From Anthostomella pinea (taxonomy: Eukaryota; Ascomycota; Sordariomycetes; Xylariales; Xylariaceae), in NCBI GenBank assembly GCA_963556695.1, contig CAUWAG010000006.1, positions 3,906,001 to 3,970,000 of the forward strand: DNA of 64,000 nucleotides, in the 5' to 3' direction. The first letter of the stretch is position 1, and each line of letters begins with the position of its first letter. Positions 37,001 to 47,545 of the stretch are shown in pieces. The position numbers were made by a program, and so were the translations under genes. The notes beneath the pieces were generated by a model. It worked only from the letters and a program-made list of their open reading frames with translations. It searched no databases and was not told the DNA's origin.

Positions 37001-38818
37001 CGCGCCCCGAGAATCGCAATGCAGATGGTACAATCAAAGCGACAGCCCAGGGATTGTCCTTCAACACTGTATTTGCTGCATGTTGGAAGCACATCTTGAT
37101 ACTCAACGTTGACCCCCACCCCGAAGTCCAGCGAGACGCAACGATTATTGTTGACCATGTTCACCGCGCGCTGCTGACGTCGTCTGCTGGTGTTCAGGCT
37201 CAGAGTCTGGTGGAGGACGTCCATAAGCGTGCGCGAAGGTCTCGCGGTCATGGAAAACAAGCTTCGACTTCGCGGAATAGCATTATTGGTTCTGCATCTT
37301 CTGACATTGCGCCACCAGAGCCGTCCCCTGGCTTGTTGAAGCGGACTGCCAGTGTCCTGTTCCAGCTTCCCAAAATGTGGGGAGGTGAGGACAGCCAAAT
37401 GCCATCTCCCGAACTTACCCGGAACGCCCCCCAGAAGCCACGGTACCCTGCGGAACGGAGTGCGCCGCCTGAGCAGAACGATCAGGCCAAGGTGCCGGCT
37501 CATTACAACATCACCGACGAGCCTGTATCTGGTGGCTTCCGTGGCCGCAATCTTCGCGAACCGCCTTCGTTACCCCTCGTCAGCACTTTCTTGGACTGGT
37601 CGATTGAGTACTTCCGTGAACCTCAGATGAAGCCTAGTGAGGCTGAGGAACCGGGCAGCACAGAGTATAACGAGCGCCTCTGGAGAAGATCCCGCAACGA
37701 AAACATACTTCGAGAAACACAACCTCAGAAGCAGTTTGCTGGGAGCCACAGGTGGAACAATCAGCTCTGCATCATGAATAATGGTGCCCAGCCGGCCAAA
37801 ATGACTTTCCATCAGTTCGAAGATCATCTTGCGGTCGCAGACGACGGCAACACTGTTCACATCTGGGACTGGAAGAAACAGAGTCGGTTGAGCCGCTTCT
37901 CTAACGGCAATCCTGAGGGATCAAAGATCAGCGATATGAAGTTTATCAACGAAGATGATACCGCGTTCTTAATGACAGGTTCCTCTGACGGAGTACTGCG
38001 AGTATATCGGAACTACGACTCCTCCAAGACGACCGAGCTCGCAGCCGCGTGGAGGGCGTTGACTCAGATGGTCCCGAGTAATGTCAACTCCGGGATGGTA
38101 TTTGACTGGCAGCAGGTGACCGGCAAGGTGCTTGTCGCTGGCGATGTTCGAGTCATTCGGGTCTGGGCCGCTGCATACGAAACATGCGTGATGGACATAC
38201 CCGCACGGTCTGGGTCTTGTGTGACCTCTTTGACGTCCGATCAGATGACCGGTAACATCTTCGTTGCTGGTTTCGGGGATGGTGCCGTTAGGGTCTTCGA
38301 TACGCGCCTTCGACCTCAGGAATCCATGGTGAAGAAGTGGAGGAACGATTCCGACAGGCAGTGGATCAGGAGCGTACACATGCAGCGCGGTGGCCAACGC
38401 GAACTACTCTCGGCGAGCCGCAACGGAATGGTCAAGTTATGGGATATCCGAATGGACAACCCTCTCCGTGTGATCCAAGCCTCACGGGATACGCTAAGAA
38501 CCGCAAGCACCCACGAGCACCTGCCGGTGTTCTCAGTGTAAGTATGATGACGGCCCAACTTGCAGCTGACTTTGCTAACCAACTTCTAGCGGAACCTCGG
38601 CACACACGGTCAAGGTGTTCAACTTTGATGGCAATGAGCTGTCCCGAATGGAGCCGTACTCGAACTTCCTGCAGCAGAGCCGTGGCACACCCATCGCTGC
38701 CACAGCCTTCCACCCGCACCGCATGATCTTGGGCTGCGCGGCACGCGGCGATCAGTACATTAACCTCTTTACCTGCGCAAGCGAAAAACCCGCAGCCTAC
38801 CTCGACTCGCTCTCCTAA
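34090..38818 (+). CDS. kog1: Raptor homologue, TORC1 scaffold subunit
   Basis: Fungal Raptor (Kog1/Mip1), the scaffold that presents substrates to TOR kinase in TORC1 at the vacuole. Three exons, 34090-34668, 34924-38537 and 38590-38818, give 1473 residues; introns of 255 bp (branch GACTAACCC) and 52 bp. Residues 1-160 are low complexity with poly-Gln. The caspase-like Raptor_N domain follows: IEDWRMRDRLKTVSAALAVCLNIG, then RVLFHYNGHGVPKPTASGE with the His site and TIFVWDCSEAGNI with the Cys site. HEAT-type helices fill the middle (for example DPCCEVRAAVIHAMTTFLG and DGSPLVRKELLVFLSHFV). A Ser/Pro linker near residues 960-1060 precedes the C-terminal WD40 propeller (about 1120-1473; NTVHIWDWKKQS, GMVKLWDIRMDNP). 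It looks intact, with length in the family range. The ATG at 34090 is the first in frame before the conserved exon. Confidence 0.96.
34129..34176 (+). repeat. CAG/poly-Gln tract in the Raptor gene
   Basis: An interrupted CAG run encodes QQQQHDRQQQQQQQQQ near residue 14. Pure CAG triplets make length change likely. Gln-rich N-terminal extensions are not part of the conserved Raptor core, so tract length is probably tolerated. Confidence 0.9.
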
Positions 38819-40357
38819 TACTTTTCGAGCATATTTTTCACTTGCAAGCTTCTTTACTGGAGGCACACCGCATTAAGGGCACACCGCATTAAGCGCGCAT
38901 TAAGGGTTCTAATATTCTTTGCAAATATTTCTAATGGTTGGCATCTTTGTTCGCCTGTTTGCTTGCACTGCTCATGGCATAGGGTCACAGAAGGTGGGAC
39001 TGGGCGCGGGACAAGGGCTGTTTGTTTTGGCGTTTGGCTTGGCTGGATCTGGTTCTGGCTCTTCTGAACCTATGTTCCATGAAGGTAGGCAACTGTCTAC
39101 CCACTTAGCTACCGAGTTGCGGAAGCTAGATTTTGATGATCTACATGTACATGTATGTTGATGGAACCGTCAGCATTTGTCTTGAACAGAATGGAAAGGG
39201 GTGAAGGTAGCATGGCCACCTTGTAATTACTGTGCTATGTCTCAATGTTTGGGGAGCAACGTCTCTCTATACGAGGGACTGGGTAATACAGACATTGATC
39301 CGATCATGTTCGTTACTCTCCTGCTTTATTGTGTGTCTTCGTGCCTGTGCTGACTGTGTTTGTTCTCCAGTGCGTCTTCTTCTACCTGCACCTATGAAAA
39401 ACACGTGCCTTGCTTAGAAGCAATACAAATGATACCTTATTGGTATAAGCACATGGAGTCGCTTGTTTTCAGTAAGAAAGTTAGCTACCTCGCCAACATG
39501 AACTTGAACGAGGGAAGACCTGTCACCCAGCCTCAGACTTCCTCCTACGCCGCATTGGACGCAGACTTCATCAAGACACATCCTCGAGACAAGCCCGAAA
39601 TGGTCATTCCGGAGTCACCCGCTGACTCCGGCAGCAGCGAGACGAGACCATAGCCGGCACCTTGGATAGGAAGCACTTGGAGACTGCTTATAACATTCAT
39701 ACTTTTGCGACCTGACTTGTTTGCTTGTTCATGCTCACTATCTCGGGAAAAGCAAGCCATGGCCCGACAGACGGACGGATAGAGTCACCATCCATGTGAC
39801 TGTCTAACGGACTGATTGATTCACTGGTCTACTCATTCACTGACTAAGAAAGCCGCAAGGGCACCAACTAGTCCACCCCCTATCTAAACTATGAAACCGA
39901 GAAGGCGGCGAACAATCGAATGTTGACCGCATGGCAATCGCAACTGCCGTAGCCAGAACGCGATTGCCGCAAAGTACTTGGAGAGGAACCATGCGATGCG
40001 AAGGCGGGTGGTGTAGTGTGTGAAGTAAGAAAAGAAGGTGCTCAAACTGGCGGCGAGTCTGTGATCTGTGATCGTGGTCGGCGGCAGCCTTCTGGCTTAG
40101 GCCGAACAGAAAGCCAGACGTCAAAGAGCCGAACAACACATGGCCATGGCAGGGAGGCGGAAATGGCAAAAGCATGAAGTAAGGGAATCGAACCCAAAAC
40201 ACACAAGCCAACCAGACTTGTGTGATCGATCGCAGAAGCTGATGTGTAGTCGGTCCAACGGGGGCCGCCGTGAAGAGACAGACAACAGAAAACGACAAGA
40301 AGTCTGGGGATTCGAACCCCGAATGTTGCTGCCTCACCAACCGCGACCACCCTGCTG
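38819..40357. other. intergenic between convergent Raptor and RBR genes
   Basis: The two genes converge here, so both 3' UTRs lie in this stretch. A 16-bp unit (GGCACACCGCATTAAG) is repeated about two and a half times at 38862-38906, close to the Raptor stop. Two B-box-like motifs on the minus strand lie at 40184-40194 and 40308-40318. No protein gene is recognised; long minus-strand frames at 39837-41001 are alternative frames over the RBR gene and its downstream DNA. Confidence 0.55.
40160..40355 (-). other. two tRNA T-arm-like modules in tandem
   Basis: On the minus strand, GGTTCGAATCC (40308-40318) and GGTTCGATTCC (40184-40194) match the Pol III B box. Each is preceded by GGTTGG, as in a tRNA D loop, about 20-25 nt upstream, and each is followed by ACTTC(A/T)TG and a TTTT run. 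The spacing is too short for a normal anticodon arm, and no acceptor stem pairs. The shared layout suggests a duplicated module: degenerate tRNA fragments or an unknown small Pol III unit. Neither is a normal tRNA. Confidence 0.35.
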
Positions 40358-42333
40358 CTATTCTTGCTGCTCCTGCTGCTCTCGCTCCAGCTGCCCTTGG
40401 TACTCCCGCTCCAGCTGCTCTTGCTCCAGCCGCTCCAGCCGCTCCAGCCGCTCCAGCCGCTCCAGCCGCTCCAGCCGCTCCAGCCGCTCTCGATACTCCT
40501 GCTCTTGCTGCTGTTGCCGCCCATCTTCTCGCCGTTGCTCCTGCCGGCGCCCTTGCTCCAGCAGCTCCAGCTGCTCTTGCTCCTGCCACTCCTGCTCTTG
40601 TTGCCCCTGCTGTAGCCACAGTTGCCGCATTCGCCACAATGGGTGGTGTCGCGACTCCGTTTCCATGGGCAAGCGAGCCGCGGGCGTCTGAACGAACACC
40701 TCCTCATGGTCTTCGGCAACGCCCTGGCCGGCGTGGTGGCCATGGTGCTGGTTATCTCCGATGTACCGGTCTCTGTGCACGTGATCTGCGAAAGGAGGAC
40801 CTCGAACGACAGGAGCGGGAGGGGGACGAGCAAGGTTCGCCGTTCCAAACTGCCCGCCGAGCACCGGTGGTCGCATCCAATGCGCCCTGTTTCCCTGCCC
40901 CGGAAGAAACCTGGCTTGTCGTGGATCTGTGCCCAATACTGCCTGCGGCTGCGGCGGTGGGAGGTGCTGAAGGAACTGTCGTGTGTGGTACTCTTGATCA
41001 TGGTCGTGTATTCTCAACGCAGTTCCCGTCATCACCTGTCCTCCTCGCCCTAATCCTAGTCCTAGTCCTCGTGCTCGCGCTCGCCCTCGCCCTACCGGTG
41101 GTCCACGACTACGACCAGAGCCGGCCGCTGCATCACCAAAGCGAAATCCGGCGTCGTTCTCGGCTCCCCGCCCTTGACCCAGCACGGAGGGCTCTACGCG
41201 CCGACGAAACGGCAGCCTTTGCGCACGAAATCGATTCTCTGCGCGGCCGCCAAACAGATCATCCTGCTCCTGCTCCTCTTCTTCAAAGTCCTCCCATCGG
41301 CCGCCACGTCGGTCGTATCCAATGCCTCTGAATGGAGGAGGATCGAGCCAAGGGAATTGCTCAGCGGCTCGTCGCGCGTGTTCTCGGCGCTGCTGATCGA
41401 GGAGTTCGGGCCCATAGGGAAAGTCGTCGGGGAGTGCGCCTCGCTGTTCCTCCTGGTTGTTGCCCGGGCGGTCTCGGTTTGGGTCCAGGGGGTACTGGGC
41501 GCAGGCGCAGCTCCGCCAGCGCATGCCGCATACGTAGCAGAAGTCGGTACCGCAAATGCACCTGGGGGTAATATTAGTACTTGTCGTTGACATGATAAGA
41601 GCTTGGGACCAGGGGCTAGGTATGGACGTGCTGGTGGTAAAGGGAAGGGAAGGGAAGACAAGAGAAGGGAAATGGATCCCCGCCTAATATCGAATCTTCA
41701 AATAGGGGCGGAACAAAGAACAGACACTCACCGAATATGATGGCATCCATCCCTGAGGCAGACCATGCGTCGACAATTCGGGCAGCGCTGCCACTCCCCC
41801 TCCGCCACCGCAGCCTCGAGGTCCGCATCCAGTCTCTCAGGTCTGCACTGTTCGTCGTCCTCGCCGTGTGTGCATTTGCACTTCATACAAGTCTTGATGC
41901 CGCACTTCTCGCACTTGATCTTGCCGTCAGGCTCCGCTTGCTCGTTATCCAGGAACGTGCTGCATCGCGGGCTGGTGCAGTAAGTCGGGTCCCGCGCCGT
42001 GCGCTCAGCATTTGCCTCGCGGAATCGGGATAGCAAGTCTTCGTCTTCCAGCCATGCGACGTCATCCTCGGTAAAACCCGAACCAAAAGCAGCACCATAA
42101 AAACCCGAACAGCAGCGCGGCGGCCAGACCGTGCGGTCGGTGAGCGCCAGGCGCACGGCTTGCTCCATGTCGGCCTTGCACATGTGGTGGCCGCAGGAGA
42201 AGGCTCGCGCCATGCTGTTTGCTACTTGGTCTCCGCATACGATACATGCCACGAGATCGTCTGGAGCCATGGTAAGGTCGGGGTTGGGGTCGAGGTCGTG
42301 ATCGCCAAAGCGGCCGATCAAGTTGCCATCCAT
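40358..42333 (-). CDS. RBR-type (RING-IBR-RING) E3 ubiquitin ligase
   Basis: An RBR ligase, which takes ubiquitin from an E2 onto a Cys in RING2 before passing it to substrates. Two exons (42333-41732 and 41561-40358) join in frame to 601 residues; the 170-bp intron splits RING2. RING1 starts at about residue 30 (CIVCGDQVAN..SCGHHMCKADM..RCC). The IBR follows (YCTSPRCSTF..KCEKCGIKTCMKCKC), then RING2 near residues 183-222 (WQRCPNCRRMVCLRDGCHHI spliced to RCICGTDFCYVCGMRW). By comparison with HHARI and Parkin, the Cys in DGCHHI is the likely catalytic one. The C-terminal third is a Gly/Arg-rich linker, then Gln/Glu-rich coiled coil with seven Glu-Arg-Leu repeats, ending QEQQE. Fungi have many such paralogues, and the substrate is unknown. 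No disruption is seen. Confidence 0.92.
40423..40485 (-). repeat. 9-bp minisatellite x7 in the RBR ligase gene
   Basis: Seven perfect copies of GCTCCAGCC on the plus strand read as seven Glu-Arg-Leu triplets on the minus strand. The repeat forms part of a predicted charged coiled coil or single alpha-helix at the C-terminus. Perfect identity indicates recent expansion by slippage, and any change in copy number keeps the frame. Confidence 0.9.
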
Positions 42334-43397
42334 GTTACTTGCGCGTTGTCGGTCAAGCCGTGCGAAATGGGGTCTTGTGTTTTAGTACTTATGGTACGTG
42401 CGTGCGAAGAGTCGTCAAGAAAGGCGGTCGAAAGTTTGCTGGTTCGTGGAGGCCTGCAAGAAACAATAAACACGTCACAGCTTGCAAAGGAAGAAGAGTG
42501 GTGATATACGGTGTGCCGCGCACGAAAGAGTCACATGGTAATTGATTGGCCCCTTTTCGACCAACGTGACGGATTGGGAGCCTGGGGTGGGGACCTATCC
42601 CTATAAGCCCACTGGTTAGCGAGTGACGTTGTTGCGGTGATGGTGATGGTGGTCTAAATCACCGTATCCCAGCTGCCCAATGCCCCCCTGAAACTCGATT
42701 CCAAGCCGTAGCTCTGTGCACGCACGTTGGCGAGAAGCTGCTGAGTCGTCGCAAGCTCTGCCAGCGCATCGTACAGAATAGAGACAAGTTGAGCACTCAC
42801 TTTTACTGAAGAGCTGCTCAGATAGTCTTCCAGGAAGCCGAACAGATCTCCATGGTCGCTGCGCGAACTCGGAATCTCTAGAAAATATTTCAACTGAGTG
42901 GTGACTGAAGTACTGTTGCCGGGAAACGACTTTGTACCACTGAAAGATATTCCAGCCCACCCGGCCTGATGTCAAGACCTAACATGGGACTGAAATACGG
43001 AGGTACTTTCGCCGAATAAGCCTATACGCGCACATCAAACAGATGATAAGACAATTTGCAGAAAATTCGACAGATTATCAGCTCGGCCAAGGTCGTCGAA
43101 AGGAAGATGCCGTCTTCAGGAATGCCTCAGCACCTGGCGTGCTTGAAGCTACCCCCTATCTCCTTGTCTTCTTTCATGTTCGGCTTTTAGATCCGTGACT
43201 GGATCAAAGCGCTCGCGTTCTTGTAAATTCCAAACCCGCAGAAAGATCATAAACCACTTACCTCGGACTTCTACGGCTCATTGACGAAACGAGCCCTCTT
43301 CTTCTTCTTGCTGGCGGTATGGAGAACAGGCTCATGCCGGTCTCTCGTTGTACGATCGCCCCATGCTCCACATCGTCAGCGTCAGATTTGCTTCGAG
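42334..43397. other. leader of the RBR gene and unassigned sequence
   Basis: Contains the promoter and leader of the minus-strand RBR ligase (up to about 42600) and a possible exon at 42654-42965, listed separately. The remaining sequence to 43397 follows the stop of the upstream minus-strand gene remnant. No other gene is recognised. Confidence 0.5.
42654..42965 (-). CDS. possible exon of an unknown fungal protein
   Basis: From an acceptor-like CAG ending at 42966, a frame runs open to the stop at 42654-42656. It includes KYFLEIPSSRSDHGDLFGFL and ELATTQQLLANVRAQSYGLE, a normal globular composition. A GTGAGT inside it (at SSVK) could be a further donor. I cannot link it with confidence to a start codon or to the disrupted gene upstream, and I do not recognise a family. 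It may be a remnant. Confidence 0.3.
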   Translation of the reverse strand, partial: AGWAGISFSGTKSFPGNSTSVTTQLKYFLEIPSSRSDHGDLFGFLEDYLSSSSVKVSAQLVSILYDALAELATTQQLLANVRAQSYGLESSFRGALGSWDTVI

Positions 43398-46300
43398 TCA
43401 TCCATCGAGGGAGTACAGTCTCAGCAAGGGGCCGTGGGTATTCCGCGATAGGCCCCTTCTCTTGACCTTTAGCTTGATACGTGTGCCGTCGGTCGAGCTC
43501 TTCCAAGTATCCCACTTATAAGCGTACATATACGCTATCACAATGACTACCACGGTCGTGGGCAGGGCGATGATCCAAGAGAACGTCTGGTCTTTCTCAG
43601 TGTTTCTGATGTCGGTTGTGTGACGTGGGATCGAGCACACGCATGATGTCGCTGCAGAACTTTCGCTGCCAGTGTATCACCCGGCGCAGTATGTCGAGTT
43701 CTTCTTCAAGCGCGTACATATCTGCAAAAAGCCGCTTCTGTGGTCTCTGGTTCACCTGGAGCTGTAGACTGGTTGTATGTTGCTTATATGACTCGCAAAC
43801 GTCAACGCTTTCCCCCGAGCTGCCTTTGAGTCGACGCAGAAACAAGCCGTTGCTAATCAAAGAAATCATAAATTCCGGTCCGATCGAGGTGAGCGTCACA
43901 CGCCCAGCTCGGCTGTCTGTCTTGCTGGCGAGTATGATGTCGATTCTTGCGTGCTCAAGGTGCTCAAGGTGCTTCTGGGCTTCTGCATGGATCTTGTGTA
44001 GTTGCCAGATCGGTTTGGCGGCGAGATTCTGTCTGTGTCGACTGCTCCTGTGGGTTTGCCTCATTAGGAGGTCTACTTTGGACACCATACGCGCGGTCAA
44101 CACGATGAGAAGAGTGACACTCTCGAAAACCCTGACGAGCCTCTCCATCACTGGATAGCCTTGTTCGGTATCATCGCCTTCAGACCTCGTAGCCCCCAGA
44201 CGTAGTTCTTCAGCCTTTTCGCACAGTGTACTTATGAATGATTCGCTCTTTCGGACGAGTAATGTCAAGTCATTGATTCGTGTTTCGACTTGTATCTGAT
44301 CAGGGGCCCGGATAAAGAAACCCGCCGCTTGATCCCTCGAAAGAAACGCGTGGTCAGGGTCCTGGGAAAAATGCATCGTTTTCAGATGTATTACTCCTTC
44401 ATCATATGACTTGAAGCCCTTCGAGCACCCAGTGCAACCGTCGAATGCCTTCGAGGGCGCAGTTATGGAAAAGACTTCTCGAAGATCAACATCATCTGCA
44501 TAATTCTGGACGAAGTAGGCCGGCTGTTCAAGCTGCACTTTTGGGGTGAAGATCGTGTCCATGACCTGTTACATGAGTTAACCTTCTGATACAGGGGAGA
44601 GTGTGTACACAATATTTACCTGGCAAATAACACTCATCCCGCCCCAGTTCTTTTTGGTAGTGTCGTGCTCGAAATTGATTGGGATGAACATCTCCAGTAA
44701 AGACCTTGATGTAGTGAAGAAGTCGAAGACGAGCTTTGAGGCGGCCTTCTTCCGATATTCCAAAATCTGGTGGGGTTGGAAGCTCTAGCGCCACGATCGC
44801 TCGTCTCGGCAAAGCCTCGGGGATTACCATCGAGAGGCGAACGCACCGCCCCGTATAGAAACTCATTCTGCCTTCTCAATTCATGCAGAGAGCATATTAG
44901 GATTCTGCTGTACTGTTTGTGATACATCGGGTCTCTTGAAAGCCTTTCATTGACTTGATCAAGCACGCGCCGGACAATGTCATCACGGTCAACAAAGTTG
45001 AGGAAAGAATCCGAGTGGCCCCACTGTAGGAAAGGAATCGGTACAACGCCAGTCTCAAATCTGGACTGGCTGGCTGTTGGCGAGGCAGATTTTGTGTAGC
45101 CTGTAAGGGCATGGAGGTTCAGTAAAGTACCTTCAAGTTACCAAATTAGGGTGACAAGCGCTTTTATGCTGGGAACATCGAACGTCGCAAGTACGGAATC
45201 TTTTTGTTGCAATTTGAGAGGTGGTGTATACTTACGTATAGTCCTCCGTCCGGGTGTAGCATTTTCGCAGATTGCGGCAAAGCATCGTCGCTGCTCTTAC
45301 TAGCAGCGAAAATAACACCATGCGTGCGCAATTGCGGTTCTCTTTGCTTCTCGCTCTGCTCGCTTCTTTCGACTCGGTGCGGCTGTCTTTCTAGAGAGCC
45401 AGAATCTCCGCAAGGGCTGCTTTGTGCATCGTGTCCCGTAGCACTTGGGGTGAAGATGACTTCATCGGCATCTCCAGCGTCAATTAGATAATCCCAAACA
45501 CGTACTCTTCCATCCTCATCAGGCTTGCCTCCTGGCTCAGGGTCGTTAGGTTTGAGGTTGAAGACTTCGGGTACTTCCCATACTGAATCCAAATCGTTGA
45601 TTATTTATACCGTTGGAGTTGAGATCCAGAATACGACGACTGTCGTTCTCTTGACGTGACCCGAGACTGCCGACAAGGGTTGGTTCGGACTGGCCGCCGA
45701 AGCCGCCAATGAGAGTCTTCATAGTGGCGTCCTCAGCAGCAGATGCCGGAGTATCATCTACTTTAACCAACGCCCCAGTAAATGAGTCAAGCGGGTAGGC
45801 TGGATGTGACGGACCATGTGCTGAATGTTTGTCGGTAATCCGTAACCGTCCCTTGGTGTTCCTGCCCGTATTCTGAAATTTCGAAGGCTCTGGGTCGTCC
45901 TGGTCAAAAATTTGAAGCTCTCCAGGCGCTCTGACAATGAGTGACCGGTTGCGAGGGTCAAGGTTCTCGTGTTCACCTTCGTCCCCTGAAGTTTTGTAAT
46001 CTGATTCTGGGAGTGCTCCAAAGGCGTCTGCTGAGGATCGTGAGAAACTTGACTATGGGCCCAGGGTCAGAAGCTGGATCATACCATTGTTCCTAGCTGA
46101 TTGACTCGAGGTGGATGCTAAACCATCAGTTGTGACCTCTTTTGTCGAGAAAAGTATGAGCGCAAGAGAATTGTTGCCCGGACGCATGCGAGGTTTCAAT
46201 GTCAACTTCAACAGAGGAAGAGGACCACTCTTGACGATGTCAAGCCATATCTTCGACGTCAAGAACTCCCCACCTTCCAATTCGATGTCATAGTCGTTGA

Positions 46301-46629
46301 TGGAGTTGCCACCTAGGTTGGACCGTAGCGACTCAATAATTTGGATGGCAGCCTGTGACCCGTCAGCGCCAGCACTGTGTCTCATCGAAATGACGAACGT
46401 AGTAGGAGTCCGTAGTCTTTAACGCAACAGCGGAATGGTGACTGTCGAGGTCTGTAACAAAGGCTATCAAGTTCTTGTCTGGTCGACTTTTTGTTGGATT
46501 CTGGGCTATGTTAGCCCATCCATAGTCATCCTTCAGGATCACCATCCCCATTCGTGACTCTGTCACATACGTGGCCAATATAAGGCCACGTATCCTTTCC
46601 TTTAGTATCTTGGATATATATAGGGCCAC
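43398..46629 (-). pseudogene. C-terminal part of a large fungal-specific protein, disrupted
   Basis: Consecutive minus-strand blocks read as one spliced gene. 46629-46053 ends in a ubiquitin-like segment (YDIELEGGEFLTSKIW..PLPLLKLTLKP). 46052-45546 continues in the same frame after a TAG. 45592-45237 shifts frame (VWEVPEVFNLKPNDPEP). After an intron (GTAAGT..ACAG), 45112-44847 holds FLQWGHSDSFLNFVDRDDIV, and then come two normal introns. 44565-43597 carries a C2H2-like CTGCSKGFKSYDEGVIHLKTMH (read in two parts) and a long helical region ending LEEELDILRRVIHWQRKF. The membrane segment FSWIIALPTTVVVIVIAYMY appears only in another frame (43640-43398). This layout resembles a family of fungal proteins with a CorA-like helical and membrane C-terminus; function unknown. 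The TAG and at least two unexplained frame changes argue for a decayed gene. Confidence 0.55.
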
Positions 46630-46800
46630 TCTGGCCGCTCCAGAGTAGCTGGAATTCCTCTCCTTAATAGAACACTTTGAAATCTCACAGTTTTTTCTTG
46701 GATGGAGTCCCCGCGAACATCGGCCAAAGAGACTTGGCCGCAGGATATAAGGACTATGCTGTGTTCAGTTGTTGACTTCACTCGTCAGCGGAACTTTATA

Positions 46801-46853
46801 GCACTCACGCGACCCGCGCAGTAGATACACTCACCCCTCATAAGTCTCCGTAC
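46801..46853 (-). repeat. left arm of an inverted repeat flanking the solo LTR
   Basis: Read on the minus strand from 46853, GTACGGAGACTTATGAGGG is identical to 19 bases starting at 47492 on the plus strand, and similarity continues for about 25 more bases (AGTGTA, then CTGCG-like sequence). The two arms face away from the LTR between them. They may be ends of a degenerate transposon or an inverted duplication of gene sequence. Confidence 0.55.
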
Positions 46854-46993
46854 GCGAATTGATGTTGATAAGGTTCCGCATCATCAGTAAAGAATTAAAA
46901 TACTAAAATAATCAGACAGAAATAAGCAGCTCTAGTTTAATACGTCACTTGCACTGCTTACTCCAGTGTGCTTATTCCGATTTGATAAATATA

Positions 46994-47464
46994 TGTTACG
47001 AACCAACAATACCACAGGCCCGTTGGCAGGCCTGAAGGGAAAAGGATGACCTATGAGGGAACCCAATTAGAACGGGGAAACAATACAGAACAGCGCAGGG
47101 CATCCAGGCACGTGATCCAGGAAGTCAGGATCACGTGACTAGAGTCGCTCACGTCTGCTCACACGAGCGACGGTGAGCACACCTCATCAGTGAGAGAGAG
47201 ATGGGATATATAAGGATGGACATTTCTTAACTAGACAGATAGACAGTCTCTACCTCAGTGATCAATCTAAGCATCTTAGCCAACCCTAAGATGGGAGAAA
47301 TCTCCTGACGACTCGACTATACAGTGATCCCCTGGATCAGATCAAGCCCCAGCATCTGGATGTCTTCTAGTTGACAGAAGCCTCTATCGTCCTTTGTGTT
47401 GACTTACCTCAGAACATAAACCCTATAGAACCCTTTAGCCTTATAGGTTAGACGGCTCGTTACA
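46994..47464 (+). mobile_element. solo LTR (gypsy-like) inside the disrupted gene
   Basis: A 471-bp sequence starts TGTTACGAACC and ends GGCTCGTTACA, flanked by a perfect 5-bp duplication ATATA (46989-46993 and 47465-47469). It contains GGGATATATAAGG as a likely TATA box of the retroelement. The TGTTACG start is common in fungal Ty3/gypsy LTRs. There is no internal sequence and little RIP, so it is a fairly recent insertion reduced to a solo LTR by recombination. Confidence 0.92.
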
Positions 47465-47491
47465 ATATACCCTGGATTGGTAGAGGGTGGT

Positions 47492-47545
47492 GTACGGAGA
47501 CTTATGAGGGTTTAGTGTACCATATCTGCGGGACACTTATGATAT
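47492..47545 (+). repeat. right arm of an inverted repeat flanking the solo LTR
   Basis: This is the plus-strand partner of the arm at 46801-46853: GTACGGAGACTTATGAGGG, then related sequence. It overlaps the last readable codons of the upstream gene block (minus-strand VPQIWY), so at least one arm may derive from gene sequence rather than a transposon end. Confidence 0.55.

Noticed and set aside
40042..41001. Long minus-strand frames rich in Ser/Trp or Ala/Gly
   Set aside because: They are alternative frames across the same repeat and downstream DNA; composition is an artefact of the 9-bp repeat.
40270..41331. Long plus-strand open frame, Ala/Pro-rich
   Set aside because: It is the complement of the RBR ligase exon and its repeat; the minus strand has the recognisable domain and splice sites.
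43600..43640. Very short introns to explain the frame changes in the disrupted gene
   Set aside because: Candidate GT..AG intervals here, near 45600 and near 46060 are only 19-32 nt, below the usual fungal minimum.
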